Below, piece by piece: positions 1-12,821 of a stretch of DNA of 64,000 nucleotides. The notes under the pieces were generated by a model, which was given only the letters and a program-made list of their open reading frames with translations, was not told the origin of the DNA and ran no database searches. The position numbers and the translations under genes are program-made. Position 1 is the stretch's first letter. Each line of letters opens with the position of its first letter. The stretch is from Phoronis australis (lineage: Eukaryota; Phoronida; Phoronidae): the NCBI GenBank assembly GCA_002633005.1, contig NMRA01000008.1:832341-896340 (forward strand), in the 5' to 3' direction.

Positions 1-1716
1 GGGTTAACGCCCTGGGCGGTTAAATTGGCGAACCCAAAAAATCGGGGGTGGGCGGTTAACCAGACATGGGCGCTTAAACGTGAAATTTCAAGAAATCGGG
101 GGGGGGGCGGTTAACTGAACATGGGCGCTTATTACGACCGGCAACCGCCCTGGGCGGTTAATCTTACCTTATGATCTGAGTCACCACACGTACTAAGCCA
201 CATACTGGGATCGCCTAACACTTTGAAAAGAACTTTATCGCCACCAAGTGCGTACTCTGCGCACTCTAATTAACAAATAGTTTCGAAAATGTAGAGTGTG
301 GTCAAACTCCGAACGCTTGCATAGAAAGTTTGCTACATAATATGGCGCCTCAGGTGAGACCGATTATTGCGAATTATGCTCATTATTTCACTATACTTCG
401 CAGACGTTGAACATGTTCACCTGCGTAGCAGACGGTAGCTGTGCTGTCGTTTTAACCCAGTTGTGGTCACGTGCTGACCCATTTTTCCTGTGATCAGTGC
501 ACTCCCATAATAAACAACTTAACTGACGGTCACGTAGACAAGGACTACCAGCAGTTCCGAATTTCAGTTCAAAATCATTTCGAGATAACAGAATGTACTC
601 CTGGTCTGAATGGTCAAAAAGCATAAAAATGTATAATCAATCACGAAATCGGGTTCAACTATTCAGCTGCCATGCACTGTCGATTCGCCTGTTTATGTTG
701 CCGGTATGTGGAGTTGACATGTACGGTACTCTGGCCTTTCAATGGCTAAATACAATAACAAACTTTTTGTTAACAAACTCTACATTCAAAAAATTGCCAC
801 CAAGTTACATTGCAAAACACAAACACGAGTTTCTGTCTACACTCGCGTTTTTACTGGTCGACTTAGCAAACAAGAAGTCGGCCGATTCCAGTGTCGACCT
901 TGAACAACCGTCGTTGCGGTTTTCGTTTCGACTGCGAGACGCAGCTTTTGTTAGCAAATGAAACCATCTATTCTCGGTAAAAATAATTCTTAGACGAAGC
1001 CTTAATTGTTCGGGTAAGTAACCCCGGTTTACTATATGCGACGAAATTACCGTGACGAGAGTACTCGAAAGACGGGGATCTCGATAACCCGGCAATTACA
1101 CTCACCAAAATATAAAGAATTTATCAACTTTTCGCGGTTTATGGGAATTCTTCAAAATCCCGAGAGCTTACAACCTAAAGCGCATTGAGAGGGTTGGCAA
1201 AAGCAATGTCACATTTCTCTGACCTGGTTATTTCGAATGCATCTTTTATATAGTGCACTGTAGTCGATAACTCAGTGCGGCAGAGATTGTGGCTGAAAGT
1301 GGAGGTGTAGACGCCAGCGCGGTTCCTAAAGTTTGCGAACATGAGAAGAAAAGAAAGTGACAAAGTGTTCAAGTATTACATTTTGAAGTTAATCGATGAC
1401 CCGTTACAATAATTTGTTACTGGTATCATAATTCACATTGCTAAACCGCGGTCTCTGAGGCCGTCGTTGCACTCAATGTTATCATCGATCTTAATCTAAA
1501 AGGTCGGGGATTCGCGTTTCCTATTAGCACAGGGCGGTAATCACCAATCGGCAAAAGTAGGGGATGGGCGGTTAACCGAGCAGTGGGCGGTTAATTGGAA
1601 ATCTTCAAAAATAGCAGGGGGGCGGTTAACCGAGCAGTGGGCGGTTAAATCGAAATTCACCTAAAGTAGGGGGCGGGCGGTTAACTGAGCATGGGCGTTA
1701 ACCCGAACGATTACGG
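1..1716. mobile_element. TIR transposon with GGGCGGTTAA arrays, copy 1 (left end cut by window)
   Basis: The right terminus reads GGGCGTTAACCCGAACGATTACGG, ending at 1716 and followed by TA. The left end starts inside the matching inverted repeat (GGGTTAACGCCC). Both ends carry runs of GGGCGGTTAA/GGGCGCTTAA spaced roughly every 20-50 bp (about 1-160 and 1530-1700). The interior (about 170-1530) has only short frames and no recognisable transposase, so this is a non-autonomous element. Compared with the second copy it keeps an extra stretch at about 681-1053. I cannot place it in a named superfamily; the TA flank would fit Tc1/mariner-like target choice. Confidence 0.8.
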
Positions 1717-2282
1717 TAATTGATTGTAACGATTCCAACACAATCTTTTTGAAATTATTATTAATTTCCTCCCAGAGGACAGCACAAAAGCTAAACTGAC
1801 AAGTGAAAGAGATCAACTATACAAGCTGTGAATTCAGATTTAGTCAATGACAATTGATTGCCATAAAATAATAAACAATTGTCAACTACTACGAGTGTAT
1901 CACTGAACAGCATTTATCGCTCGCCTGATGATTGTCGCATAAATCGCTGAAATGTCGTGCAGTAGAGCAAACAATGACATACATTAATTTCACTCAATTC
2001 TGTTTATCTATTCTACAACCTACACAAGCGCGTTTAAGACTTTCTTCAAGGCCTTTCAGCCCAAAAACTCAACCATAGTGTCGAAAAAAGAGAACTTCGT
2101 CTACATTCAGGGAAGAGTTTAGATGCAAAGCATTAAGGTGTACGGGGAGAGGAGGAGCAACAATCCGTCAAAGATAACAGTCAGTAAAAATACGATTAAA
2201 GTACCACGTTGAACGGTTGAAGACTGGGCCCGCAACTCCCCTTCGGCTGACCATTTGGAGAGCTCTTCAACTGGCTGCTTAC

Positions 2283-2399
2283 CTTCAGCATCCACTTGCT
2301 CTAGTGCCGAGGGGTCATTCTTAATGGCCTGTAGAAGCTGACCGATGTCACCAGTGACGGCAGCCTGGTGAGCCATGGTCAACTCTTCATCAGAACCAT
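2283..2399 (-). CDS. ANKRD55: Ankyrin-repeat protein exon, probable ANKRD55 orthologue (internal exon)
   Basis: On the minus strand a TTGTTGCAG acceptor precedes base 2399 and GAAG/GTAAGC follows base 2283. The 117-nt exon is phase 1 at both ends and reads GSDEELTMAHQAAVTGDIG, then QLLQAIKNDPSALEQVDAEG. This is the first ankyrin helix pair plus the loop into the next repeat. The pattern LTM-x2-QAA-x2-GD, I-x2-DPS-x-LE and D-x-EG matches the start of vertebrate ANKRD55 better than inversin, which shares only the general ankyrin residues. ANKRD55 is an intracellular ankyrin protein associated with ciliary transport. Later exons lie left of the window. The longer open frame through this exon is intron read-through. 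Confidence 0.68.
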
Positions 2400-5300
2400 C
2401 TGCAACAATATGGACAAAGCACGTTAGGACCTCTTGGCTGAACAAGGTAACTACGGTAAAAATTCTCCAGTTTGGGACAATTCCAATACATATAGCCCTT
2501 TGTTCATTTTTCAAGGTATATTTTAACATTGTTGGAAATTTTTCAAAACATTCTCTGGTCAGCGGTACAGACCATGAACGTGGAAAAGCCTGGTAAAAAT
2601 GTCTGCCAGATATTAGGTGAAATCAAGGCTGAGTGTCTTCACTACTTAAATACACCTAATGTATTCCTACATGAAGCTACGGAGGACCTGAGAAAAATGT
2701 TAAAATTTGGCTAACTTCGGAACATCACATCTCAGAAATGGACGACCAAATTCCTATGAAACTTTCCGATACCATGCACTGTTCTCCAAAACGCTGTTAG
2801 GATTCTTTCCCAACTTGTCCACTTGTGCATTAGGTGCTCTCAAAAATTACCCTTTTTCAAGGTCAATTCTTATTGTTGCGAATGCCCACTATTTCCCATT
2901 ATCTGATGATAGCTGTCGCCTGACGCACAGAGCTTGAACGGGGAAAACCAAAAGTTTGGTGCTGTATATCATCCATGGAAAAATGAGAAAATAAAATTTC
3001 ACTTGACGGCCATATTGTGTCCTGAACTGGTGAGACTTTACAGACCAGTGAATTAAATATAACTTGCAACACATGTGGATATGTTCAAAGCATTGTGTTC
3101 CAATTGATATCTGAGGAAATTATTCCTTAACATTTGCATCCTCAAATCAATGCTTGGATTACACACTATGGCTGTGTCAATAACCTGGAGTGATGTTCAC
3201 AAGTGGTTCTAACAATAATCAGCAGCGTTGCCATGGCTACTTAAGCGCCAACTTGATATAATATATCCAACAAAATTGCAGAGACCTCAGAACTGTAGTC
3301 AGATAAAATTCATAATGTTAGTATTTGGTGGCCACAAAAAAGAGATGCTACAAATCTCTACTTTTAGAGTCAACTCCATGGTTTCCAAACTCAAATAACA
3401 GTCTAGTCCATTGTTAGGCCTTCAAGGCATTAAAAGATAGCAAAACCACAAATATCTGACATTTACATGGGAGACTGTAATGGAGAAACTAAAAAGAAAA
3501 AGTTGACGAGTAGACGTGTGTGCGTATGTGTGTGTATGCATGCGTGTGCGTGCGTGTAAACACAACTGGCACATAGCAAGTTAACACCATAGCAGCCATT
3601 TTTGGACACGATCAGTCTGAGAGGAAGAGCAAGCTGTACCCGATCAGTTGCTTCAGTTTCAACTATAGGTACAAGTCTAAACACCGACTGGGACAAGGCG
3701 AAAAATATATACATTAGATAATCTGTTACGCTTGTGTAACAGGGTATATTTAAGTGATTCGCTAGCAGAGTTGTGCAAATCTCCTGCAGTAATTGACTGG
3801 TTAACTCCAATCTCACAAGAGTAATCACTAGAGGTCGCTACATGCAACACACGTAATCCATTGATAGTGCCACTCAACTGTGTCATCTTGTGCTTAACCC
3901 TAGAACTTGGAAGTTTTAACTTTGATGATGCTACCCAAGAGGAAAGATAAGGGAGATGAGACCCAGTTACGATAGACAGGATTCAGTTTTCATTAGATCA
4001 GAGTTCAAGATATCCAGGGTTCTTGTAGAAACTCTAGGTCAAGTTTCTAAGGTGCTCTGTACATTTCTCAGTTTGCACGAATTAAACCTACCAACCACAA
4101 CATCAGTAAATATTAAAAATTATAAATGCGCAGCAGTTAAGCAGGCATACAAACACTACAACACTACCATTCAGTACTCCACAGACCCAAACAATGATTT
4201 CATCAAAGTTGACTACACTCTGCAAAAGTCAGCCTGCTAAAAATATTGCACGATACAGAACTGTTATTGAAACCTATATTATGTCCAAATCGCACTGTCA
4301 TGGTACTCACTGCAGGGTGAGCTGCAGCGGTGGATCCTGATTCACCATGCTTCTAAAATCGCCTAATGTCCCAATCTTCAGAATCATTAGAAAATATGAT
4401 TTCGGATTGAATTTCAGTGCCCTAAATACACTGTCCAGTTCCAATTAAATAATTTGAGATTTTTTAGTACACACCACTCATTGATACATTATAACAAACG
4501 GGACTCTAAACAACCTTTGGTAAAACAGGTCAGAGGTTGTAACATATTTCACAGATAGGAATTCACGATCAATTTCTCACATTGTTGCTACAAACTATGA
4601 AAATGTCGGCAGCCATTTTCAATGATTTTATAAACTGTCAAATCTAATTTTCAGACTCTGTTGATACAAAAACCATTGTCCGATATTGGATAATTTTAAA
4701 AATGATTAAGGCCAAACTCACCTATGTCTCAATTGTATTGAATTTCAATGTCGCAGGTTTTTGCGACTGTCCCGAACTGGAGAATTTTTACTCGAGAATA
4801 CTATAACTTACAGATATAACAACAGGCTCATCTTCAACAGAGTATCCCTTCCAACAACACAGACTGGTTGCATTAAAATCAATATTCAGAGAATTAACAA
4901 TTTGCTTAGCCCTCTTCTAATATTGACAAAAGCAAGGAATGACATTGCCGAATGTACGAATAAAGTATATTACTTTTTTCCTCAAACCTTAAAACGTCGA
5001 TTTATTTGTATTTAAGTCTTGTTAAGACCTGTTCGCACTAGCAATTCATCTACAACACAACGGCAACTGTCTACAACTGCTCTTCGTTGCGAGGAGCAGT
5101 TACTAAGGTATTGCTGTCACCATTATGTGTCACGTTGATGATGGCATATGTGAAATACGAAGCTGTATCGACACAGTACACACTGCTTATCGTTCATGAT
5201 CGAGTGCATTTGATTATTGATACGCTTGCTTCAGTCAATTAGTTCTTGTCGCAAGGGTGTTCGCACTATGTCACGACTAATTGCTCTGACTTGACCTGCA

Positions 5301-5795
5301 AGCTGCAGCAACTTCCCTCGCTCAAAGACTGGCCGACACCACAGCAACTTCGACATGGTGTGCGAAGGAGTGCCGTTCGATGGCAATGCATTAGGACAAA
5401 TTGGTAAATGCAGACAAGTCTATACTGTCCTGTATTGTCTTCATTTTATCATTATCCTTGCCTATCAGTATATCATTACTTATGTTACTCATTAACCTTG
5501 ATAAAACACCCACAAAAAAGATAAAGTTAAAGTCTAACACCTACACAGGGGAGACAGATCTATAAAATCATACATCAACTACCGCCATCCTTCCTCAGCA
5601 CCACCAATAAAAAGACAAGAAAACGTAACAACAGAATAACAAGTGACTTGTTCTCCTCTTAGGACAGAGCCGTTATCATTTGCGGAGTATCACACATGTA
5701 ACTGAAGGTTGTATCCAAAAAAGTAAAGCCCTGACATAAAGGCCATCAGGTTATCATGAGCTGTCTAAAACACACATCAAAAACCTTTTTTACAT

Positions 5796-5867
5796 GGCAC
5801 GAAGGAGTAATCACAGCGCTAGATGCTGTACGGCACGTAGGAGTTATCACAGCCCTGGATGCTGTAC
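5796..5867. repeat. 36-bp tandem duplication
   Basis: Two back-to-back units (5796-5831 and 5832-5867), each running from GGCACG to GATGCTGTAC, with about four mismatches between them. Confidence 0.85.
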
Positions 5868-8800
5868 TATAGTACCATTTAGACCACATTGCATCGCAAG
5901 TTTGCGTCAGCATGAGTCATTAACACCAGGACTGTCTGCAAGTGCTATAGGCCATAGTCCTAGCTCTCCTATCTTTCACCTTCGTGGTTACTTTTGAGGG
6001 GCAATGGGAACTTTGCAGTAAACCCATCTACAGATGTTCAAAAGTCAATTTCAAAAAAGTTTCCAAGAATACACTACCACATTTAGTAATAATTTTAATT
6101 TAAAAGTTGGAAAAAATTAGCCAAAACTAATATGTTAGCCACTAGGTGTCAGTGCAAAATGATCAGAACAGCCAATCAAATGACAGGAAAATATTGCGTC
6201 CCTATCTTTCCCATTTCCAAGTTGTCTGCTTCAAGAAAGCATTTGTCAGAGGACAGCCAACTGATGTTATCCTGTTGGCTTGGCTTACTTATTTACAGCT
6301 ACTGTCTACAATGAAATGTGTTAATTCTTGGATGGGTAAGCAAGGGTCAAGGCTCATTAACCAGCAGTCAGTAGATTGGAATTGAGGAAAGTCGAGACAA
6401 GTGGCAAGTGTCATCATATCATATACATACAATTCTTGGCATGTTCCTGAATCATTTTGTGCTTCTGCAAACAGCAGTTTTGGGCCAGCTAGGAAGGACA
6501 CTGCTGAAAACATGAATTATTGAATGAGTGTGCAACTTCACAAGAGACTGGCAAGATTGTCTGCTCCTTGTTGCATTCATGTCGGATTCTGCTCAAAATT
6601 CTGAGCTCCAGGAATTTTCAGATATTATGTGGTCTAAGGCTACTGCAAACAAATGGATCAACAATGAGTGCAAGAAAAGTATTATTGCTTGGAAGTTTTT
6701 AAGTTTTTGTGAAAAAACAGAGCTATTCTATCACAATCAGTATCACATACACTTAATGAATGTATCAAAAATCAAATCAGCTCTTAAAAAAGAAAAAGAC
6801 CAAACTGATGAGGGAAACGATATTGAACTACTAGAAAATTAAAGAGATTCTCACTGTCAGTTCTAGTTAACAGTTCTCAAAGAAAGGTATAGGTATTGTC
6901 ACCACAATGTATCATTTGCCACAAATCAAAGTCCATCACAGAGAACTTCACAAACAAAAGAAAACTTGAAAAGCTATCCCATTTCCAAACATTCACTTGT
7001 AAATAGGCCTACCTTAATTCTTAATTCGAAAAAAACATCATTTATGGTAAAAAATCTTTAGTTTAGGACAGAGAAAAAAGAATTAGTTTGTTTGATAAAT
7101 TTACATTATTAGCCGTACCAATCTCAAAGATACTGGCTGTAGTTTTTACCTGCATGTGAGTGATCAGCTCTGCTCTTTATAAACTTCCAATCCTATTTTC
7201 TGACCCTTTTGTGCAAAAATGAGCTGTGTTTGGACTTTGAGAAATATAAAAATGCAAATATTGCCCGTGTTCTTAATTTATTATCTTGAAAATTCACATG
7301 TTGCTCAGATTTCAGAGTCACATTTTGGAGATTCTTGAATTGGAGAATTTTAAGTGTAGGAAAATTTTTACTCTTCCAATTATGAGCTATCTATAACAGA
7401 AAGCCTCAAAAGAAATTGGGTTCTACGGTAAATAAGACGCTTTTCAATTCCACACAAAAACTATTGCCAAAATGACCATTCCTCAGTTTTCAAAGGTTGA
7501 ACTTACGGCATTAAGGATAATAGAAAATTTTCTATGTCTTAAATTGGCAACTCTCCAGTGCAATCAATGCTAGTAATGTTGCTCATTTCTCTCAATGTTT
7601 ACTTTCGCTGAGTACTTGACAAAATAAAATTTCACTTGTTGGCCATGCTGTGCTAAAGTGAAGAGCATTTTGGTTTTCTGTTTTAGTAAAAAAGATTACT
7701 GTCACAAGACTGATGTGTTTAGATGAAACGCTATTCAGGTTGGCAAAAAATTTTATTCCGGGTAGGCTGCAGGCTTGCAGAGATATTTCTTAAACTTTGT
7801 CATTAAAATTGGGCTCAACATCATTTTGCGTTTCCTTGTCAACTCATGTAAGACATTGAACAGTTTGTATGCAAGCTGTACGGGGACTCATCATCAACAG
7901 TTAACAAAGCACGCTACCACATATTCAGGTTGAAATCTATGATGGAATCATCTCTGTCTCCAAACCATTATTGTTTGCTGTTACATGCCAAAACAGCAAA
8001 CTACCAGTGTGCCATTCACAAACGAGCCTTGCAACAGCATGTCAGTGCACCATCCCCAGTTGGTAATGCGGGTGACTTTTGGAGTAGGGTAGTCTGAATT
8101 TCCACTGGATGACTCTGCCTTTAGCCCCAGAAAATGTCATGAAAAATGTTAATTGCAAATGTAAAAAGAGTACAAAAGTGTGCTCTTGTTTGAAGTCGGG
8201 CATGCCATGTTCAAAGTTGTGTGATTGTCGAGACTGGGAACACGGTGTCTCAAGAAACAACTTTTGATGACATTAACGGTGAATACAAACAATGGAGTGG
8301 ATGAACAAACATAAAAAGTATGTGCTATGTTGTTAAAAATCTTTAAATTTGTAGCCTAATGGAAAATATTTACATTTTATCATGCTCGTGGATGTCAAGA
8401 CTGAATGGTGTTCAGTATGGTTCCCTATGACAGTTGACTATGAACTGCAATGTGGATAAAGATAATTAATTGTGACAATTAATGAAAGTGATGACAGTGA
8501 ATTCATTGCAGAAACGTTGGAACTGTATTGTTCATATGTAGGTTGTGACATCAAATCTTTATCAAGTTCCAAATGGTTAACACTACTATTGTTCTTCTTG
8601 AATATAGTAGTGTTTCCTGGCCAACCGGAGGCGCTGCTAAAATTTTTCTATTTGTCTTTTTTGAGTAATTTTCCACCTAATGTCCTAATATTTATCACTT
8701 TCCTTGTCCATTAAATTCAAATGAACAAAACCCAATCAAATAATCATTCAGTTTGTGTCTAGTGTTGTTGGTTTCTGAAGATTGGTTTTCTGTGTCAAAT

Positions 8801-9207
8801 TTTGCAAAAAGTCAGATTTTTAGGTCAAATTTCTTGAAAACGTGCAAGTCAAACATTAGGAACTTCGTGTAAATGCAGCAAAAGTGGTGGCCTCAGTTTA
8901 TAAAGGTCATGCAAACATTGTAATGGTGGTGTGGTTTAGTAAAGTGGGTCTTTAACAAGAATAGAAAATAACTGAAACAAATCGCTTTAATTTCCAATTT
9001 TATTTAAATTGGGATTTTGCTCTTGATAACTATCTGCTTTTATGTTGAATTCTTCGAGGGACATTATCGGTTTTGCGACTAAAGAATGCATTTTTGAAAT
9101 TGTTGGAATTTTGGGATAGACTTTTTGAAGATAATAGCTTTGAGCAGAGTTCTAAAACAATGAAATCCGTTGCGGGATTTACCTGCTGCTGCAGCAGTCA
9201 GTGTTAC

Positions 9208-9345
9208 GCCGCATTTACACGAGAGACAGTTGACCCGGCACAGCTGTCAGAACAGCTGCTCCAGTGCACAAACACAACTGACACGGAGCGAGAGCGAGTG
9301 ACACCACGGTGGTCAGTTTTTGACACCAGTTTGACAGGTAGAGCG
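9208..9345. mobile_element. Partial relative of the 42279-42494 MITE
   Basis: Begins GCATTTACACGAGAGACAGT then GACCCGGCACAGCTGTC, sharing the terminus and CAGCTGTTC-type interior motifs. No matching right terminus was found. Confidence 0.45.
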
Positions 9346-10226
9346 AGTTACACTTGACTAAACTGGGGCAGGGCGGAAATGGATGATTTTTCAATGTGCT
9401 TGCTTGTGCAATAGTGTGTACTAGTGGCATTCCACGTGGCTTGGAAATTCACTATTGTTTATGCGAACATGCGCAGTCTCGGTGTAAGTGACTCATGCTG
9501 TTCCAGTTTGAGGAGTAAAACGGCTTTAGACTGCCACCATGAGGGTTGCAGGTTTGACTCCGCGCTGAAGTTGATTTCAGAAAATCCCTTTTCTCACCTA
9601 TAATGACCTCTTAACAAAGACGCTTAGGGGTTTAAAATGTTGTCACACTAGTATGGAACTAAATTATTTAAAAATGAGTGGACATCTCAAGTCACAGGAA
9701 ACGTGACCATGCGCCATTTTTGAATTTGAAACTTTAGGGTTGGCAAACCCCAGTAAAATTTAAACTATTTTTGTGAGTTGCCCATTAGATTTTCTTGTGG
9801 GTAATGAAAGTGCTATCAGAGCAAGGAATATAACAAAACCAATTTTATAAGCTTGTGACTTGATTTTTGGCATATAGTGAGGAAATGCAGTTTAGGATAG
9901 AATGGCGAATTAAAATTTAACAGTTGGGGACACTCTGCACTAAGAAGTCTTAAAATAGCTTTAAACCTGCATTTCACCCCAAAACAACTTTTTCCCACAG
10001 CATCACATGAATTTTTGGAAGATTTTAACACAGTTTTAAGCTCGTGCACAAAGTATTGGAGTGCAAGTTACAAACAGACTTACCCGAGGCCACTAATGTC
10101 GCTTTTCAAAATGTCACAAACTCCGGTCTATGCAGTAACAGTCACACTCCCCATAACTTTCCCATTGACTGGTGACATGGAAGTCATACTTAATAAAAAT
10201 AGTGATTGCTCACAGCCAGAGTGAAG

Positions 10227-10540
10227 TTCACGGAGTTGCAGTCAGTATGAACAATTAACTTCGGTCCTGGATGGAAGTTAAGAGTGCCAGTTGACTTCGC
10301 AGTAAACAGGTGAAGATGCCATGGTGCAGTAGGAATGGTCAACTTTGGACTCATTGAAGTTATCACAAGGGGTCATTGCTATTGTCAAGAATTAAAGGAC
10401 AGTGTCGTTACTAGTAGTTGCTTATATTTTGCTTGAATAGTCACCAATCGAATTAGAAATAAGTTCTATGTCAATTAACTCACGTACATGCTCTCAAACT
10501 GTCACATTAAAAAAATCTTAGCATGCTCGCGATACACCAG
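10227..10540 (-). mobile_element. Partial MITE-like element, inverted relative of 20359-20868
   Basis: GGAGTTGCAGTCAGTATGAA and the following bases are the reverse complement of the right end of the 20.4-kb element. The similarity runs through the shared interior (GTTAACTT, TTGCTTATATTTTGC, TCTTAGCATGC) and stops before the other terminus. Confidence 0.6.
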
Positions 10541-11463
10541 TGCTACCTCCTGTTTACTTTGATGGCGTTAACTACAAAAGCTGGTATGAACAATTCCAAT
10601 TAGATAGAGCAGATCTCAGCAAAACAGGGGAGTTGTGGTGCTGGTGCGAAAACAACATAAGTCTCAACTTGTTTCTTACTCAACTAGGAAGGGATTTCTG
10701 AGTTTACAACAAAGAGCAGTCTGTCATTCCTTGAGACCACATAAAACAACATGCTGCTTCTGATCATTACCTTAGACCCTTAGACCAATAACAAACCACC
10801 AGTTCGGGGGGGGGGGGGGNGGGGGGGGGGGGGGGTTATGTTTATGACTGCTTCAACTGATTCACCAATTCACGAGGGACTACAGTAAAAATTCTCCAAT
10901 TTGAGACAGTCTCTAAATTTGTGACTCTGAAAGTATCCGTGGAAAAATGGATTTTCTTGATTTTATTATAATTTGGGACAACGGCGATTTTGGCGTTCAC
11001 CACATTTCTCAACTTTCGGACCATTTGTTTTCAATATACAGAGTAGGTAACTTTTCCGCCTTTTCGGCATTTCTTGAATTTGGGACAGCCAATATTGCTT
11101 ATTTCTAGAATTAGGGACATTAGCTCTGACCTCGAGCAAAATAATTATTTTTTCACTGTCCCAAACTTTTGCCATATTTTAGCTTCAATCCACTTGTGGA
11201 CAACACCTGCAACAAATACTCAGAGAACTATTGAGGAACTGGCATGGGAAAGAGTGCTTTGATCTTTACAGCCCGTGAACCTGATAGATCAATGATGTAG
11301 TCTGGCGTGGCGGCTGGAGTTATAATCATACAGTAGATTTATAAAGGGTGTCTTCAATGCTCTTAATTACATTGAAATAGCAATCAATTGGCTGGCATTG
11401 ATCTGACATGGGATACCTGCAGCAGTAATAGTGGTCACAAATGAAGAAATCCCTGTTCTATTA

Positions 11464-12821
11464 CCGTAATCGTTCGGGTAAACGCCCTGGGCGGTTAAAT
11501 TGGCGAACCCAAAAAATCGGGGGTGGGCGGTTAACCAGACATGGGCGCTTAAACGTGAAATTTCAAGAAATCGGGGGGGGGGGGGGTTAACTGAACATGG
11601 GCGCTTATTACGACAGGCAACCGCCCTGGGCGGTTAATCTTACCTTATGATCTGAGTCACCACACGTACTAAGCCACATACTGGGATCGCCTAACACTTT
11701 GAAAAGAACTTTATCGCCACCAAGTGCGTACTCTGCGCACTCTAATTAACAAATAGTTTCGAAAATGTAGAGTGTGGTCAAACTCCGAACGCTTGCATAG
11801 AAAGTTTGCTGCATAATATGGCGCCTCAGGTGAGACCGATTATTGCGAATTATGCTCATTATTTCACTATACTTCGCAGACGTTGAACATGTTCACCTGC
11901 GTAGCAGACGGTAGCTGTGCTGTCGTTTTAACCCAGTTGTGGTCACGTGCTGACCCATTTTTCCTGTTTGATCAGTGCACTCCCATAATAAACAACTTAA
12001 CTGACGGTCACGTAGACAAGGACTACCAGCAGTTCCGAATTTCAGTTCAAAATTATTTCGAGATAACAGAATGTACTCCTGGTCTGAATGGTCAAAAAGC
12101 ATAAAAATGTATAATCAATCACGAAATCGGGTTCAACTATTCAGTTGCCATGCACTGTGACGAGAGTACTCGAAAGACGGGGATCTCGATAACCCGGCAA
12201 TTACACTCACCAAAATATAAAGAATTTATCAACTTTTCGCGGTTTATGGGAATTCTTCAAAATCCCGAGAGCTTACAACCTAAAGCGCATTGAGAGGGTT
12301 GGCAAAACCAATGTCACATTTCTCTGACCTGGTTATTTCGAATGCATCTTTTATATAGTGCACTGTAGTCGATAACTCAGTGCGGCAGAGATTGTGGCTG
12401 AAAGTGGAGGTGTAGACGCCAGCGCGGTTCCTAAAGTTTGCGAACATGAGAAGAAAAGAAAGTGACAAAGTGTTCAAGTATTACATTTTGAAGTTAATCG
12501 ATGACCCGTTACAATAATTTGTTACTGGTATCATAATTCACATTGCTAAACCGCGGTCTCTGAGGCCGTTATTGCACTCAATGTTATCATCGATCTTAAT
12601 CTAAAAGATCGGGGATTCGCGTTTCCTATTAGCACAGGGCGGTAATCACCAATCGTCAAAAGTAGGGGATGGGCGCTTAACCGAGAAGTGGGCGCTTAAT
12701 TGGAAATCTTCAAAAATAGCAGGGGGGCGGTTAACCGAGCAGTGGGCGGTTAAATCGAAAATCCACCTAAAGTAGGGGTGGGCGGTTAACTGAGCATGGG
12801 CGTTAACCCGAACGATTACGG
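11464..12821. mobile_element. TIR transposon with GGGCGGTTAA arrays, complete copy 2
   Basis: Both termini are present: CCGTAATCGTTCGGGT plus AAACGCCC at 11464-11487 and its reverse complement at 12798-12821, 23 of 24 bases pairing, with TA on each side (11462-11463 and 12822-12823). Subterminal arrays lie at 11485-11640 and 12630-12805. It aligns along its whole length with the element at 1-1716, with few differences by eye, but lacks about 373 bp; the junction is at ATGCACTGT/GACGAG near 12160. High similarity means recent movement or recent duplication. Confidence 0.88.

Larger units (their letters stand above)
2400..11461 (-). other. Intron 1 of the ANKRD55-like gene, left part
   Basis: No coding exon was found. 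Contents seen: a dispersed-repeat copy at about 2620-2830; a GT/GC-rich microsatellite at 3515-3560; a 36-bp tandem duplication at 5796-5867; a MITE-like fragment at 9208-9345; an inverted copy of the 20.4-kb element at 10227-10540; a G homopolymer with an ambiguous base at 10806-10836; and copies of an AGTAAAAATTCTCCAGTTTG motif at about 2455 and 10883. The frames at 6146-6842 do not match anything I recognise. Confidence 0.5.

Noticed and set aside
593-1095. Frames of 122 and 96 residues inside the transposon
   Set aside because: They lie in the segment missing from copy 2, match no transposase, and overlap each other on opposite strands.
5026-5373. Possible MITE with GTTCGCACTA / TGTGCGAAGG ends
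   Set aside because: Only about eight bases pair and no second copy was seen.
6132-6842. Cluster of overlapping frames of 60-104 residues
   Set aside because: No recognisable domain, no good splice borders, both strands open; treated as chance or a very old transposon remnant.
9530-9575. B-box-like GGTTTGACTCC
   Set aside because: Does not match the B-box consensus well and has no A box or SINE tail.
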